A stretch of DNA of 64,000 nucleotides from Desulfomicrobium baculatum DSM 4028 (GTDB taxonomy: Bacteria; Desulfobacterota; Desulfovibrionia; Desulfovibrionales; Desulfomicrobiaceae), in NCBI RefSeq assembly GCF_000023225.1, contig NC_013173.1, forward strand, positions 1,056,501-1,120,500. Reading direction: 5' to 3'. A program made the position numbers and the translations under genes. The first letter of the stretch is position 1; each line of letters begins with the position of its first letter. The notes under the pieces are model-generated. The model was not told where the DNA came from. It worked only from the letters and a program-made list of their open reading frames with translations, and searched no databases. Below are positions 1-8,500 of this stretch, in pieces.

Positions 1-1
1 G

Positions 2-394
2 TCCGAGACGAGTCGTGTGGACGTGATCATGTCCCAGGTCGTGCCACCGCCCCTGAGTCGCGACGGCACCGTGGCTGAAAGTGCAAAGGAATTCGCGCAG
101 TTGCTGGAGAAATATTTTCCTGGCGAGGAGCCAAACTTTGTCGGGTTCGAGGGGTATATCAATGCCAAGGTCCTCGTGGAGGGACTCCGGCGGGCCGGAC
201 GGGATTTGAGCCGCCAATCCTTTCTGGAGGCCATCACCTCCATGACGGATTTTTCTCTGGGCGGTGACGTCGGGCTGACTTTCGGCCCCCAGGATCATCA
301 GGGCATGGACAAGGTCTACTTCACCCGCCTGCGTGAAGGCCGGTTCATACTCCTCGACGATTGGACGCAGCTTGTCAGGGAGGGGCGCCGATGA
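2..394 (+). CDS. Periplasmic binding protein of branched-chain amino acid type, C-terminal part
   Basis: Open from the first base of the window, so only about the last 130 residues are present and the true start lies upstream. The text (YFPGEEPNFVGFEGYINAKV, then LVEGLRRAGRDLSRQSFLEA, and DHQGMDKVYFTRLREGRF) matches the C-terminal lobe of the Peripla_BP_6/LivK family, which binds amino acids or small amides in the periplasm. The stop codon overlaps the next start as ATGA, so it is translationally coupled to the sensor kinase. That arrangement suggests that the binding protein feeds ligand information to the kinase rather than to a transporter; this is inference, as no permease genes are visible here. 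Confidence 0.8.
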   Translation, partial: SETSRVDVIMSQVVPPPLSRDGTVAESAKEFAQLLEKYFPGEEPNFVGFEGYINAKVLVEGLRRAGRDLSRQSFLEAITSMTDFSLGGDVGLTFGPQDHQGMDKVYFTRLREGRFILLDDWTQLVREGRR

Positions 395-2442
395 AGCCGT
401 ACGCACGCATTTCGCTCAAGAACAAGATATTCGCCTCCATCCTGGCCGTTATCCTCATCATCAGCGTGACCATCGCGCTCCTGGCCCGCTGGATCCTCAT
501 TTCCGGACTGACCAAGGAGCTGGAGCTGCGCGGTATTGCAGTAGCCCACTCCATTGCCGAACGAGGCGGCGGGTTTGTTCTCGACAAGAACTATTCGGAG
601 TTGCTCAGCCTCATTTTCGAAGAAGCGCGCCTGCGGGAACGCCAGCACATGATCAATTACATCTTCGTGCTCGATCGCAGCGAAAAGGTTCTCTCCCACA
701 CCTTCACGGTGCCTTTTCCCGGCCCCTTGAGCACTGCCAACCCGGTGCTCGAAGGAAAAATGAACAGCGTGCGTCTGGTCGCGGTGGGAGCGCAGACCTC
801 CTACGACATCGCCGTGTCGATGAACGAGGGCCTGTACCGCATTGGAACGGTGCACGTGGGCCTGAGCAAGGAGCATATCGACAAACTCGTTTCCAAGCTC
901 AGATTCATGTTCCTGGGGTTCATATCGGCGGTCATCATCATCATCTTTTATGTCAGCCATCGCATTTCGCGCTACATAACCAGTCCGATTTCTCGCCTGA
1001 CGAACATTTCGGATGAACTCAGCCGGGGAAATTTCGATGTGCATCTGGACCTTGGCGAGGACCTTGACTGGGCGGTGACCAACTGCCCGGCCTACAAGGA
1101 CACCAACATGCCCTGCTGGCATTTTGATGAACAGGGGCGCAAATCCCTCAAATCCAAGGGCAAGACCGGCCAGGTCTGCGCGACCTGTCTCTTCTATCGC
1201 AAGCGGGAGGGGGACGAGGTCATCCAGCTCGCCGACTCGTTCATGAGCATGGTCTGGTCCATCCGTCTCTACCGCAAGCGTCTGCAGGAATCGGAGATGA
1301 AGTACCGCTCCCTCTTTGACTCCGGCCCCGACCCCATTTTTGTCGTGGACTGCAACACGGACCGGATACTCGACGCCAACCCCAGAGCCGAGGAGCTGTA
1401 CGAGTATTCCAAGGGCGAACTGCTGGGCGTGTCTTTCATGGTGCTGGGACACGACCAGGTCCGGGAATGCCTGAACTCTCTCAATGAGGCGCAGACGAAC
1501 AGCGGCTGCGTCTATTATCCGAAGGTGCTGCACTACAAAAAGGGCGAACGCCCCTTTTACGTCAACATGCACGCCTGCCCCATCAGCTACGGGGGCACTC
1601 ACGCCATGATCGTGGCCGTGACCGACATCACCGAGATGATGGAGAAGGACGCACAGCTCGTGCAGGCGGCCAAGATGAAGACTCTGGGCGAAATGAGCGC
1701 GGGCATCGCCCACGAGATCAACCAGCCCTTGAACGCCATCAAGATGGGCAGCGAGTATCTGAACCTGCTCATCGAGCAGAACCGGCAGGTGACCGAAACC
1801 CAGATCCGGGACATGGCCACGGAAATCAGCCAGCAGGTGGACCGGGCCACGGACATCATCAACAACCTGCGAGCCTTCGGCAAAAAGTCCGGACTGGTCA
1901 TGGAGCGGGTGGACATGAACGAGCCCATCCGTGGGGTGCTGTCCATCATCGGCCGTCAGTTCTCCATCCAGCGCATCACCATCCGCCTGGAGCTGGGCGA
2001 GGGCTTGCCGTACATCAAAGGGCACAACAACCGGCTGCAGCAGGTTTTTTTCAACCTGCTCAACAACGCCCGTGACGCCATCCAGGAGAAGATGGAAAAT
2101 GAGCCCGGCATGTGGGGCGATATCCTGGTGCGTACCTATACCCAGGACGGCCGCGTTTTTGCATCCTTTGCAGACAACGGCCCCGGCATAGCCGATTCGG
2201 TCCGCAATAAGATCTTCGAGCCTTTTTTCACCACCAAGCAGACCGGCAAGGGCATGGGGCTCGGCCTCGCCATAACATATGGCATTGTTCGGGATTATGG
2301 CGGAATCATTACTATTGACAGCCAGCCGGGTCAGGGGACAACGTTCATCTTAAGTTTCCCGAGCGTCGAAAGTCATCAGGCGCTTGAGCATAACGCAAGC
2401 CGAGTGGACGAGAACCCGGCACAACCCAGCGAGATATCCTAA
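391..2442 (+). CDS. Membrane sensor histidine kinase with Cys-rich insert and PAS domain
   Basis: About 683 aa from the ATG at 391, chosen because it overlaps the upstream stop (ATGA) and has AGGGAGGGG before it. Order: N-terminal membrane segment (about 14-36), periplasmic sensor region, second membrane segment (about 175-195), HAMP, a cysteine-rich insert (Cys232, Cys242-Trp243, Cys263, Cys266), PAS (about 300-420), HisKA with [13 protein letters not shown] (His441), and HATPase with [18 protein letters not shown] and [13 protein letters not shown]. The kinase core is complete and should autophosphorylate. The four-cysteine insert resembles the CW-type cysteine domains of sensors in sulfate reducers and could bind metal or sense redox state, but that is inference. 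It overlaps the response regulator gene by one base (TAATG), so the regulator is its likely partner. Confidence 0.9.
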   Translation: MKPYARISLKNKIFASILAVILIISVTIALLARWILISGLTKELELRGIAVAHSIAERGGGFVLDKNYSELLSLIFEEARLRERQHMINYIFVLDRSEKVLSHTFTVPFPGPLSTANPVLEGKMNSVRLVAVGAQTSYDIAVSMNEGLYRIGTVHVGLSKEHIDKLVSKLRFMFLGFISAVIIIIFYVSHRISRYITSPISRLTNISDELSRGNFDVHLDLGEDLDWAVTNCPAYKDTNMPCWHFDEQGRKSLKSKGKTGQVCATCLFYRKREGDEVIQLADSFMSMVWSIRLYRKRLQESEMKYRSLFDSGPDPIFVVDCNTDRILDANPRAEELYEYSKGELLGVSFMVLGHDQVRECLNSLNEAQTNSGCVYYPKVLHYKKGERPFYVNMHACPISYGGTHAMIVAVTDITEMMEKDAQLVQAAKMKTLGEMSAGIAHEINQPLNAIKMGSEYLNLLIEQNRQVTETQIRDMATEISQQVDRATDIINNLRAFGKKSGLVMERVDMNEPIRGVLSIIGRQFSIQRITIRLELGEGLPYIKGHNNRLQQVFFNLLNNARDAIQEKMENEPGMWGDILVRTYTQDGRVFASFADNGPGIADSVRNKIFEPFFTTKQTGKGMGLGLAITYGIVRDYGGIITIDSQPGQGTTFILSFPSVESHQALEHNASRVDENPAQPSEIS

Positions 2443-3155
2443 TGACGCAAGACAAAATCCTGGTCATCGATGATGAGAAGGCAACGCTCAAAATGTTTCG
2501 GCTTTTTCTGGATGTGTACGGATTCGACATCTTTACGGCAGAATCCGGGGAAGAGGGACTGGACGTTTTTGACAGGGAAAAACCCGATATCGTCCTGACC
2601 GACATCAAGATGCCCGGCATGGACGGGATCGAGGTCCTGCAACAGATCAAGAAGCGTTCGCCCGCCACGGAGGTCATCGTCATCACCGGGCATGGCGACA
2701 TGGATCTGGCCATTCAGGCCCTCAATCTGGACGCGGCCGATTTCATCAACAAGCCCATCCAGCGTCAGAGCCTTGAACAGGGTCTGTCCCGGGCCAGGGA
2801 ACGGCTCAAGCTGGCCAAGAGCCGGCAGAACGAGGTCAGCGTCAGTCGGCAGGGCCGGGCGCTGGTCATTGAAATCCAGGGCAGCGTCAGTTCCCATAGC
2901 GAACCGTATCTGCGCGAAGCCTACGCCAAGGCCCAGGAGGCCAAGGTGCAGCGCATCGTGCTGCATTTCGACCCCAACACCTCCGTAAACGGGGCCGGTA
3001 TCGCCATTTTGACCCAGCTTGTGCTGGAGAGCGAAAAGGACGGTATTGAGATTGTGATGGCCGGACTTTCCGAAAATTTCCGCAAGGTTTTCGGCATAGT
3101 GGGCCTGACCCGCATGATTCAGATTTTCGACAGCCTGGATCAGGCCTGCGCCTAG
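2442..3155 (+). CDS. Response regulator with STAS-like output domain
   Basis: 237 aa. Residues 1-120 are a complete receiver (acidic pair D10/D11, phospho-acceptor D54 in LTDIKMPGMDG, Lys in FINKP). After a short linker, residues about 130-237 (ALVIEIQGSVSS, IVLHFDPNTSVNGAGIAIL, FGIVGLTRMIQIFDS) have the pattern of a STAS/anti-anti-sigma domain rather than a DNA-binding domain. The output is therefore probably protein-protein interaction, for example partner switching with an anti-sigma factor, although no such partner is encoded in this window. The start overlaps the kinase stop by one base. Confidence 0.85.
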   Translation: MTQDKILVIDDEKATLKMFRLFLDVYGFDIFTAESGEEGLDVFDREKPDIVLTDIKMPGMDGIEVLQQIKKRSPATEVIVITGHGDMDLAIQALNLDAADFINKPIQRQSLEQGLSRARERLKLAKSRQNEVSVSRQGRALVIEIQGSVSSHSEPYLREAYAKAQEAKVQRIVLHFDPNTSVNGAGIAILTQLVLESEKDGIEIVMAGLSENFRKVFGIVGLTRMIQIFDSLDQACA

Positions 3156-3187
3156 GCTTTTTTTCGGCCCGGGGCCAAGGAGTTTTC

Positions 3188-3730
3188 ATGACAGGTTTTA
3201 TCCGAATCGCATTGTGTCTTTTTCTTTTCTTTGCGGCCCAGCCCGCCCTGGCCGCTCCGCCTGCCACGGGCGACACCATGCCCGAACTGATCCTGCCCGT
3301 CCCCTTCGATCCGGCCGGACAGGAGATGCTTGGCCTGCAGGGGAAATCGACCTTTACCCTTGCGGACCTTGACGCCGAACTCATTTTTATCGAGATCATC
3401 GGCGTGTATTGCCCGCAATGCGTGAAGCAGTCACCGGGCTTCAAGACGCTTTTCAACAGGCTTGGCAAAGGCAAGCTCAAAGGGCGGGTGGCCATGTTCG
3501 GCCTGGCCGCCGGCGGGACGGACGCCGAGGTCAAGCAGTTGCTGGCTACGGGGCAGTATCTTTTTCCTGTCGTGAGCGATCCCGACTACGTGGCCCACAA
3601 AGTGCTGGGCGAACCGCTTACGCCCTACACCATCATCTGCCGGCCGGACGGAAGCGTGGTTTACGACCACCTCGGAGTCATTCAGGACATTGACGCGCTG
3701 TACCAGCAGATCAAGACACTGCTCGACTGA
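3188..3730 (+). CDS. Secreted thioredoxin-like (TlpA/redoxin) protein
   Basis: 180 aa. An N-terminal signal peptide (hydrophobic stretch ending in AQPALA, about residue 22) points to the periplasm. A thioredoxin-fold domain follows with a CPQC active site (VYCPQCVKQSPGF) and a cis-Pro region (TPYTIICRPDG). AAGG and VVSDPDYVAHKVLG resemble the AhpC/TSA-redoxin branch. It likely exchanges disulfides in the periplasm. The gene starts a run of four closely spaced genes encoding a rhodanese-like membrane protein, a MauE/DoxX-type membrane protein and a lipoprotein, so it may be the soluble electron or thiol carrier of that set. Its exact substrate is unknown. Confidence 0.8.
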   Translation: MTGFIRIALCLFLFFAAQPALAAPPATGDTMPELILPVPFDPAGQEMLGLQGKSTFTLADLDAELIFIEIIGVYCPQCVKQSPGFKTLFNRLGKGKLKGRVAMFGLAAGGTDAEVKQLLATGQYLFPVVSDPDYVAHKVLGEPLTPYTIICRPDGSVVYDHLGVIQDIDALYQQIKTLLD

Positions 3731-3744
3731 CCGCGGAGCGGGAG

Positions 3745-5358
3745 ATGACGGTTCAAACCGATAGCGATGCCGATCGCGCCAGATACCAGTTTCAGATTCT
3801 GTTCGAGACGGCTGCGGAGCTGAGCGGGGCGCGTTATCCGCACAAGATCCTGGAGGCCTTTTTACTCTCGGCCCAGGGCGGGGTGGGCGCCAGGGGCGGT
3901 TTTGCGGCTATTCTGGGGCAGAGCGAATTTCAGCTCATGACCCGCTCCAGCCTCTCAAAAAGCCTTACTCCGGAGTATGCGAAGGTGCTGCGCGAGCATC
4001 TGGACGCTCTGGGCGAGGAGCGCAAATCCTCTTTTTTCGTGCCTTCGCTGCAGGGCGAACTCTGCCCCGGAAAATGCGAGCTGCTCCTGGTCTGTCCTCT
4101 CGATGACGGCCAGGATGGTGTGCTCGGTCTGGAAGAGAGCCTCGCCGGGCGTCCCTACGACGAGAATGACAAGCAGCTCGTAGCGGGTCTGGGCACCCTT
4201 TTTCAGACCAGCCTCAGGTTCTCGCTCTATGCCACCCGTGTCGAACTGCTCAACGCCGAGCTGACCAAGCAGAACGATACCCTTGATCGCCAGATTTATC
4301 ATCTGAGCGCCCTGCGCGACCTTTCCGGAGAAATCCTGCGCGTGGACATGGCCGAGGTCATGTCCACGTTTCTGCTGACCCTGCTCGGGCACTTCGCCCG
4401 CCCCCAGGGCCTTCTCCTGCTGCATGATCGCACCTCGCGGCAAATCCATGAAATTTCCAGCGGCCTGAAAGCAAAGCCGGGCCTTGGCGAGCAGGACGTG
4501 GGCAGGCTGTTTTTTCTGTGTCTGGCCGGAGTCCGCGAGAAGCATCTGCAGCCCCTGCAGGTCGAGCCTGTCGAAGACATGGGCGGGCTGGCGGAGGTTG
4601 CGCTGGGTTTTGCTCCTGACCGGGGCTACCTCTTCATGCTGCGCGAAAACATGTACGGAGTGCTGCTGTTGGGGCAGAGTCTGGGCGCGACGGTTCCCGC
4701 CGAGGACGGCCTCCTGCAGGCTTTTGTTTCCCAGGGAGTCCTGCATCTCAAGAATGCCGACTCCTTCAGGACCATCATGTCGCTGAATGATGACCTGGCC
4801 AGGCAAAACGAAGAGCTGCGCCGCACCATCGACGAGCTGACGACGGCCAAGGACCACATCAGCATGCTTGAGGCCGCGGGCAGACGAATCGCCGGCATCG
4901 TGCACAGCAAGGCCGAGAGCCTGACCCGGGTGCGCCTGTTCGATTTCTTCCTCATCCTCGTTTTGAGCCTCGGCCTGGCGCTCGCGTTCAACCAGCAGAA
5001 TCCGCGCGGGATCGTCCTCATCGAGGCGCCCGGCCCTGAAATTCCGTTCGTCACTCTGGACGAGGCTCTGGAGCTCATCGCAAAAGAGGACGCGCTCCTT
5101 GTCGATGCCCGCCCGCGTGAGTTCTACGAGCGCGAACATGCGCAAAAAGCCGTCAATGTTCCGGCGCAGCTTTTTGATCTGGTCTACATGATGCAAATGA
5201 CCGCAGAGGACCCTGAGCGGCCCATCGTGGTCTTCGGACGCAGCGTGAGCCGTCGCTACGATCGGATCGTGGCCGCGAAATTCCTGGGCAGGGACCATGA
5301 GCGGGTCTATATCGTCAAGGACGTTCCGCCCTTGGCCCTGGACGGAGGCGCGCAATGA
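3745..5358 (+). CDS. GAF-like / coiled-coil / membrane / rhodanese-like fusion protein
   Basis: 537 aa, an unusual architecture. Residues 1-330 look like two GAF-type sensor domains (RYPHKILEAFLLSAQGGVGA and LRDLSGEILRVDMAEVMST are typical openings). A predicted coiled coil follows (about 345-385, FRTIMSLNDDLARQNEELRR), then one membrane segment (about 395-413). The last 110 residues are rhodanese-like (VTLDEALELIAKEDALLVDA, REFYEREHAQKAVNVPA). In the place of the catalytic loop the sequence reads VVFGRSVSRR, with no cysteine, so sulfur transfer by the usual mechanism is not expected. If the N-terminus is cytoplasmic, the rhodanese-like part lies in the periplasm with the thioredoxin-like neighbour. 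It overlaps the next gene by 4 bp. Confidence 0.7.
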   Translation: MTVQTDSDADRARYQFQILFETAAELSGARYPHKILEAFLLSAQGGVGARGGFAAILGQSEFQLMTRSSLSKSLTPEYAKVLREHLDALGEERKSSFFVPSLQGELCPGKCELLLVCPLDDGQDGVLGLEESLAGRPYDENDKQLVAGLGTLFQTSLRFSLYATRVELLNAELTKQNDTLDRQIYHLSALRDLSGEILRVDMAEVMSTFLLTLLGHFARPQGLLLLHDRTSRQIHEISSGLKAKPGLGEQDVGRLFFLCLAGVREKHLQPLQVEPVEDMGGLAEVALGFAPDRGYLFMLRENMYGVLLLGQSLGATVPAEDGLLQAFVSQGVLHLKNADSFRTIMSLNDDLARQNEELRRTIDELTTAKDHISMLEAAGRRIAGIVHSKAESLTRVRLFDFFLILVLSLGLALAFNQQNPRGIVLIEAPGPEIPFVTLDEALELIAKEDALLVDARPREFYEREHAQKAVNVPAQLFDLVYMMQMTAEDPERPIVVFGRSVSRRYDRIVAAKFLGRDHERVYIVKDVPPLALDGGAQ

Positions 5359-5834
5359 TTTCACGCTTGAAGGCTCTCCTGACCCACCCTGTCCTTGCCC
5401 TGCTCCTGCGCCTCTATCTGGCCGGGGTTTTCATTTACGCCAGCCTGCACAAGATCAATTTTCCTGCTGAATTCGCGGACAACATCGCCGGTTATCTCAT
5501 TGTCCCGTATTGGCTGATCAATCCTCTGGCCGTGTTCATGCCCTGGCTGGAGCTGGTCTGCGGGCTTTTTCTGCTGGGCGGCGTCAGGGTGCGGGCGGCG
5601 AGCCTGCTCATCGGCGCAATGCTGGTCATGTTCACCGTGGCGGTGCTGGTGGCCCTGATTCAGGATACGCCCATCGGTTGCGGCTGCTTTCAGAGCGTGG
5701 GAGAGCCCATCTCCTGGTGGACGGTGCTGAGGGATCTGGCCTGGCTGGCCATGGCCGCGCATGTTTATTTTTATGACCGGCTGGTTCACCTGGACCGGCT
5801 CTTCATGCTCAAACCGGAGGAACTTGGGCTGTGA
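5355..5834 (+). CDS. MauE/DoxX-family redox-associated membrane protein
   Basis: 159 aa with four predicted membrane segments (about 12-32, 50-72, 76-98, 118-136). Typical DoxX/MauE features are RLYLAGVFIYASLHKI near the N-terminus and a GCGCF motif (TPIGCGCFQSVGEP) between segments 3 and 4. MauE-type proteins act in disulfide handling or electron transfer at the membrane. The gene overlaps the rhodanese-like gene upstream (ATGA) and the lipoprotein gene downstream (TGATG). The cysteine pair could exchange electrons with the secreted CPQC protein three genes upstream; this is inference. Confidence 0.82.
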   Translation: MISRLKALLTHPVLALLLRLYLAGVFIYASLHKINFPAEFADNIAGYLIVPYWLINPLAVFMPWLELVCGLFLLGGVRVRAASLLIGAMLVMFTVAVLVALIQDTPIGCGCFQSVGEPISWWTVLRDLAWLAMAAHVYFYDRLVHLDRLFMLKPEELGL

Positions 5835-6145
5835 TGAAAATACTGCCGTTTCTGATGCTGCTGCTCTGCCTGTCCTGCTCCTCCCGGCCCGATCTCGCCG
5901 GGCGCTACGAGGCGTCGCACACAGGACCCAGCGGGCCGGTGAACGCGGTCATGACTCTTGCCGAGGATGGCAGCGGAAAATGGGAGATCGAGGGCGAGGT
6001 GCTGCCTTTTTCCTGGTTCGTGCGCGCCGGGGCGATCAACGTGCACACCCGTGACGGCGCGGTGGTCGAAGGCGTGCTTGAAGGCGACAACGTGCGTCTG
6101 GACGTGCCGGGGGTTGGAAAGCTTGATTTCGTTCGCGGGAAATAG
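5834..6145 (+). CDS. Small putative lipoprotein
   Basis: 103 aa from the ATG at 5834, which overlaps the upstream TGA; a GTG one codon earlier is also possible. A short hydrophobic signal with lipobox-like LCLSCSS is followed by a small beta-rich domain (AGRYEASH, GKWEIEGEVLPFSWFVRAG, VHTRDGAVVEGVLEGDNVRL). I do not recognise the family. It is the last gene of the redox run, and its probable location is the periplasmic face of a membrane. It converges with mobA only 6 bp away, and no clear terminator lies between them. Confidence 0.65.
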   Translation: MKILPFLMLLLCLSCSSRPDLAGRYEASHTGPSGPVNAVMTLAEDGSGKWEIEGEVLPFSWFVRAGAINVHTRDGAVVEGVLEGDNVRLDVPGVGKLDFVRGK

Positions 6146-6151
6146 GTGTTT

Positions 6152-6721
6152 TCAGCGGCCTTGCAGCTGCTCCAGGTCGGCGGGGTAGTTGACGTTGAAG
6201 AAAAGGCGCCGCTCGTCTTCATTGTAGATCAGCGTATGGCGGAGTTCGGCCGGGATGAGACGGCTGAGCTTGAAGATTCCCCTGGCCACGCCATCCTCCA
6301 GCAAGGGCAGGGATTCGGGTTCGTAGATCGCGACCAGGTTTTCGATGAATCCCGAATCCTTGAGCTGCCAAGTCGTCAGCACGCAATCGTGTGGACGCTT
6401 TTCGCGGGCGTCCATGAGTCGTTCGATGATGCTGTCCTCCATGAAAGGCAGGTCGCAGGCGAGGACGAAAATCGGTTTTTCAAATTTTCGCAGCGCCGTG
6501 ATGATGCCTCCGGCGGGTCCTATGCGTTCCGTCTCGTCGGTGATGAAAGGCCAGGGGCTATCTGTTGCAGGGGCATGCCGGCAGGAGACATAGACCTGGT
6601 CGATATGGCGTTGCAGCAGCGTGGCCGTGCGGGTGAGCAGGGTCTGCCCTTCATGCACGACACGGGTCTTGTCCTGTCCGAGCCGGGAAGATTTTCCTCC
6701 AGCGAGCACCAATCCGATCAT
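6152..6721 (-). CDS. mobA: Molybdenum cofactor guanylyltransferase
   Basis: 189 aa from the ATG at 6721, which has AGGGAA at proper spacing; an upstream in-frame extension to 6835 runs into the inverted repeat and is unlikely to be translated. The nucleotide-binding motif GLVLAGGKSSRLGQDK is at the N-terminus; DETERIGPAGGIITAL and FVLACDLPFM follow. The enzyme attaches GMP to molybdopterin to make the MGD cofactor used by formate dehydrogenases and related oxidoreductases. It lies leftward, downstream of fdhE, and beside moeA genes, which supports the assignment. Confidence 0.92.
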   Translation of the reverse strand: MIGLVLAGGKSSRLGQDKTRVVHEGQTLLTRTATLLQRHIDQVYVSCRHAPATDSPWPFITDETERIGPAGGIITALRKFEKPIFVLACDLPFMEDSIIERLMDAREKRPHDCVLTTWQLKDSGFIENLVAIYEPESLPLLEDGVARGIFKLSRLIPAELRHTLIYNEDERRLFFNVNYPADLEQLQGR

Positions 6722-6796
6722 GATTTTCCCTGTACCGCGATCCGCAGCCGGAAGGCAGCGGGTGAGGCATTTTTTTGGTTTACAGCTTGAGCCAGG

Positions 6797-6978
6797 GAGG
6801 CCGCGATCCGGTTCGATCCGGGTCGGGTTCGCCAAAACTCCTTCAGCGGCCTCGTACTGTTTTCCCGTCGCTGCTGCCGAACAAGCGGATGCGCTTCGTG
6901 CGAGAGGCGACGGGAAAACAAACGATTTCAGGCTCAGTCAGACAGTTGCCGAGCCCGACCCGGATCGAACCGGATCGC
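6797..6978. repeat. Nested inverted repeat between mobA and fdhE
   Basis: Outer arms of 25 bp at 6803-6827 and 6954-6978 are perfect reverse complements. Inner arms of 14 bp at 6858-6871 and 6907-6920 are also perfect, and a small hairpin (aagcg, loop gatg, cgctt, 6883-6896) sits at the centre. A further 8-bp pair (gaggccgc 6797-6804 and gcggcctc 6846-6853) competes with the outer arm. The sequence can fold into one long branched hairpin in DNA or RNA. It may be a REP/MITE-like element or a processing signal between the two leftward genes. Confidence 0.85.
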
Positions 6979-7036
6979 TGGGACCGGGCGTTGGTCGGGT
7001 TAAGGCTGTTGTATAGATGCTGTCTGTCTAGCGCTC

Positions 7037-7921
7037 TTAGAATCCCCAGGCCGAGAGGGTGGGGCGCTTGTATTTCTTTTCCCGTGCCGCCACGTCAAGG
7101 CTCAGGGATTCCAGGTCGTCCACCAGGGGCAGTGTTCTGCGGTCCAGATTTCTAAAATCCGTGAGCTTGATGTACAGATTGCAGGTTTTGCAGGCGTTGA
7201 TGCGCACTCCGGGCTCTTCATCGGATTCATAATATTCGAGCTTGGCCATGTCCTTTTCCAGACAGAAGGGACACTGCAGCCGGGGCGCGTGATATTCTGC
7301 GTGGCAGAATCCGCAGATATTGTATCTGAATCCTTCCTTTTCGCGCAAATCCGACATGATCGGCAGGCTTCCGCACAGGGGGCAGTGTCCGTGGTCCCAG
7401 GACTGCGAAAGGTCGGTCCGGGCCTCCAGGGCGATGGCGGCGCGTTCCAGGGACGGGGTCATGGCCGCCTGCACGAGCATGGGCAGGATGCGCGGCGCGG
7501 AAGGAGTGGCGGCGGTCCAGGTGGAGAAAAAACCTTCGTCGCCATTCAGATGCGCCTGCATGGCCAGGTCCAGATCCAGGGATTTGTCCGCGATGGCTGC
7601 GGTGATTGCCGTAGCGGCTTCGCCGAGGGCCGGGCTGACCGATTTCGCCAGCTCCAGAAATTCGTTGAAAAGATCAAGGCTCTGGCTTTTATCAAAGGGA
7701 AAATTGGCTCTTTCGAGCAGCGGCGCGCCCTGGCTGTGCTGAAGCGGATCGGCGATTTCCTGTGTCGCGGCGGCGGGAACCTGGGCCTTGTCCCGGGCTT
7801 CGAGCTGGCGGGTGTAGATCTTTTCGACCAGATCGATCAGTTCCACGGGCAAAAAGCCGCGTTTTCTGCACGAGTCGATTTTCTTGGCAAGCAATTCCTG
7901 GGCTTTTACAGCTTTGATCAT
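7037..7921 (-). CDS. fdhE: Formate dehydrogenase accessory protein FdhE
   Basis: 294 aa from the ATG at 7921, which is 8 bases after GGAG; another ATG two codons upstream (7927) sits too close to the same site. Four Cys-x2-Cys knuckles in the C-terminal half (CPLCG, CGFC, CPFC, CKTC) are the rubredoxin-like iron or metal sites of FdhE, and the length is normal. FdhE is needed to make active formate dehydrogenase. It is transcribed toward mobA, which makes the guanine dinucleotide cofactor for the same enzyme. No formate dehydrogenase structural gene is in the window. Confidence 0.93.
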   Translation of the reverse strand: MIKAVKAQELLAKKIDSCRKRGFLPVELIDLVEKIYTRQLEARDKAQVPAAATQEIADPLQHSQGAPLLERANFPFDKSQSLDLFNEFLELAKSVSPALGEAATAITAAIADKSLDLDLAMQAHLNGDEGFFSTWTAATPSAPRILPMLVQAAMTPSLERAAIALEARTDLSQSWDHGHCPLCGSLPIMSDLREKEGFRYNICGFCHAEYHAPRLQCPFCLEKDMAKLEYYESDEEPGVRINACKTCNLYIKLTDFRNLDRRTLPLVDDLESLSLDVAAREKKYKRPTLSAWGF

Positions 7922-7978
7922 GGGCATTCTCCGTTGGTGAAGGGCGAGGTGTGAATCCGGGCCGGAACCGTTCCTAAC

Positions 7979-7992
7979 GTGTCTTTTGACAC
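7979..7992. promoter_or_regulatory. Small palindrome in the fdhE/modE divergent region
   Basis: gtgtc-tttt-gacac lies in the 160-bp space between the divergent fdhE and ModE-like genes. The rest of the space is AT-rich. It could be an operator for the ModE-like protein or another regulator; there is no second copy in the window to support this. Confidence 0.3.
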
Positions 7993-8083
7993 ATCACAAT
8001 GCTTGTTTTGTATCTGGCTTTGATTTAACAAAATATGTGTTTGAATTTTAATCACATCATCCTCATCACAGGAGGAGGAATCC

Positions 8084-8488
8084 ATGACCGAGTCCAAAGT
8101 TGAGGGCACCTTGACCTTGCGTTTGCATGTCTGGTTCGAGCGGGACGAAAAAATTTTTCTGGGCATCGGCCGGGCTCTTTTGCTGGAGAAAATCGAGGAG
8201 TGCGGGTCGCTCAGGCAGGCGGCCACGGACATGAAGATGTCGTACCGGGCGGCCTGGGGGAAACTCAAAGCCGCCGAGGAGAGCATCGGCAAGCCTTTGG
8301 TGCAGAAGATCAAGGGCAAGGGGCAGCGCTATGAGCTTACCCCCGTTGGGCGTCAGCTTGCCAGGCAGTTTCTGCAGCTGCAAAGCGACATCGAGACCTA
8401 CGCCAAGGGCAAGGCCCAGGATATCTTTGGCGAGGAAGTGCAGTATTACGCCGACGCCTACCCGGAAACCAAATTATCATCTTTATAA
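8084..8488 (+). CDS. ModE-like winged-helix regulator without molybdate-binding domain
   Basis: 134 aa, preceded by a strong GGAGGAGG site. The N-terminal 100 residues match the LysR/ModE-type winged helix (LLEKIEECGSLRQAATDMKM, then SYRAAWGKLKAAEES, with KGQRYELTPVGRQL). In E. coli ModE this domain is followed by a pair of molybdate-binding TOBE/MOP domains; here the protein ends shortly after the DNA-binding part. It thus probably regulates molybdenum or formate genes but must sense its signal in another way or not at all. It is 12 bp upstream of moeA and divergent from fdhE. Confidence 0.88.
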   Translation: MTESKVEGTLTLRLHVWFERDEKIFLGIGRALLLEKIEECGSLRQAATDMKMSYRAAWGKLKAAEESIGKPLVQKIKGKGQRYELTPVGRQLARQFLQLQSDIETYAKGKAQDIFGEEVQYYADAYPETKLSSL

Positions 8489-8500
8489 GGCGGATTACGA

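Noticed and set aside
316-2025. Long open frame on the minus strand across the sensor kinase
   Set aside because: It is antisense to a gene with complete kinase motifs; GC-rich codon use gives long open shadows. No domain similarity is visible.
6146-6790. Plus-strand open frame across mobA
   Set aside because: It overlaps mobA completely and lacks any known motif.
6803-6834. tRNA-like T-arm and CCA-like end (ggttcgatcc ... gcca)
   Set aside because: The 5-bp T stem does not pair properly and there is no D or anticodon arm upstream. The motif is explained by the inverted repeat.
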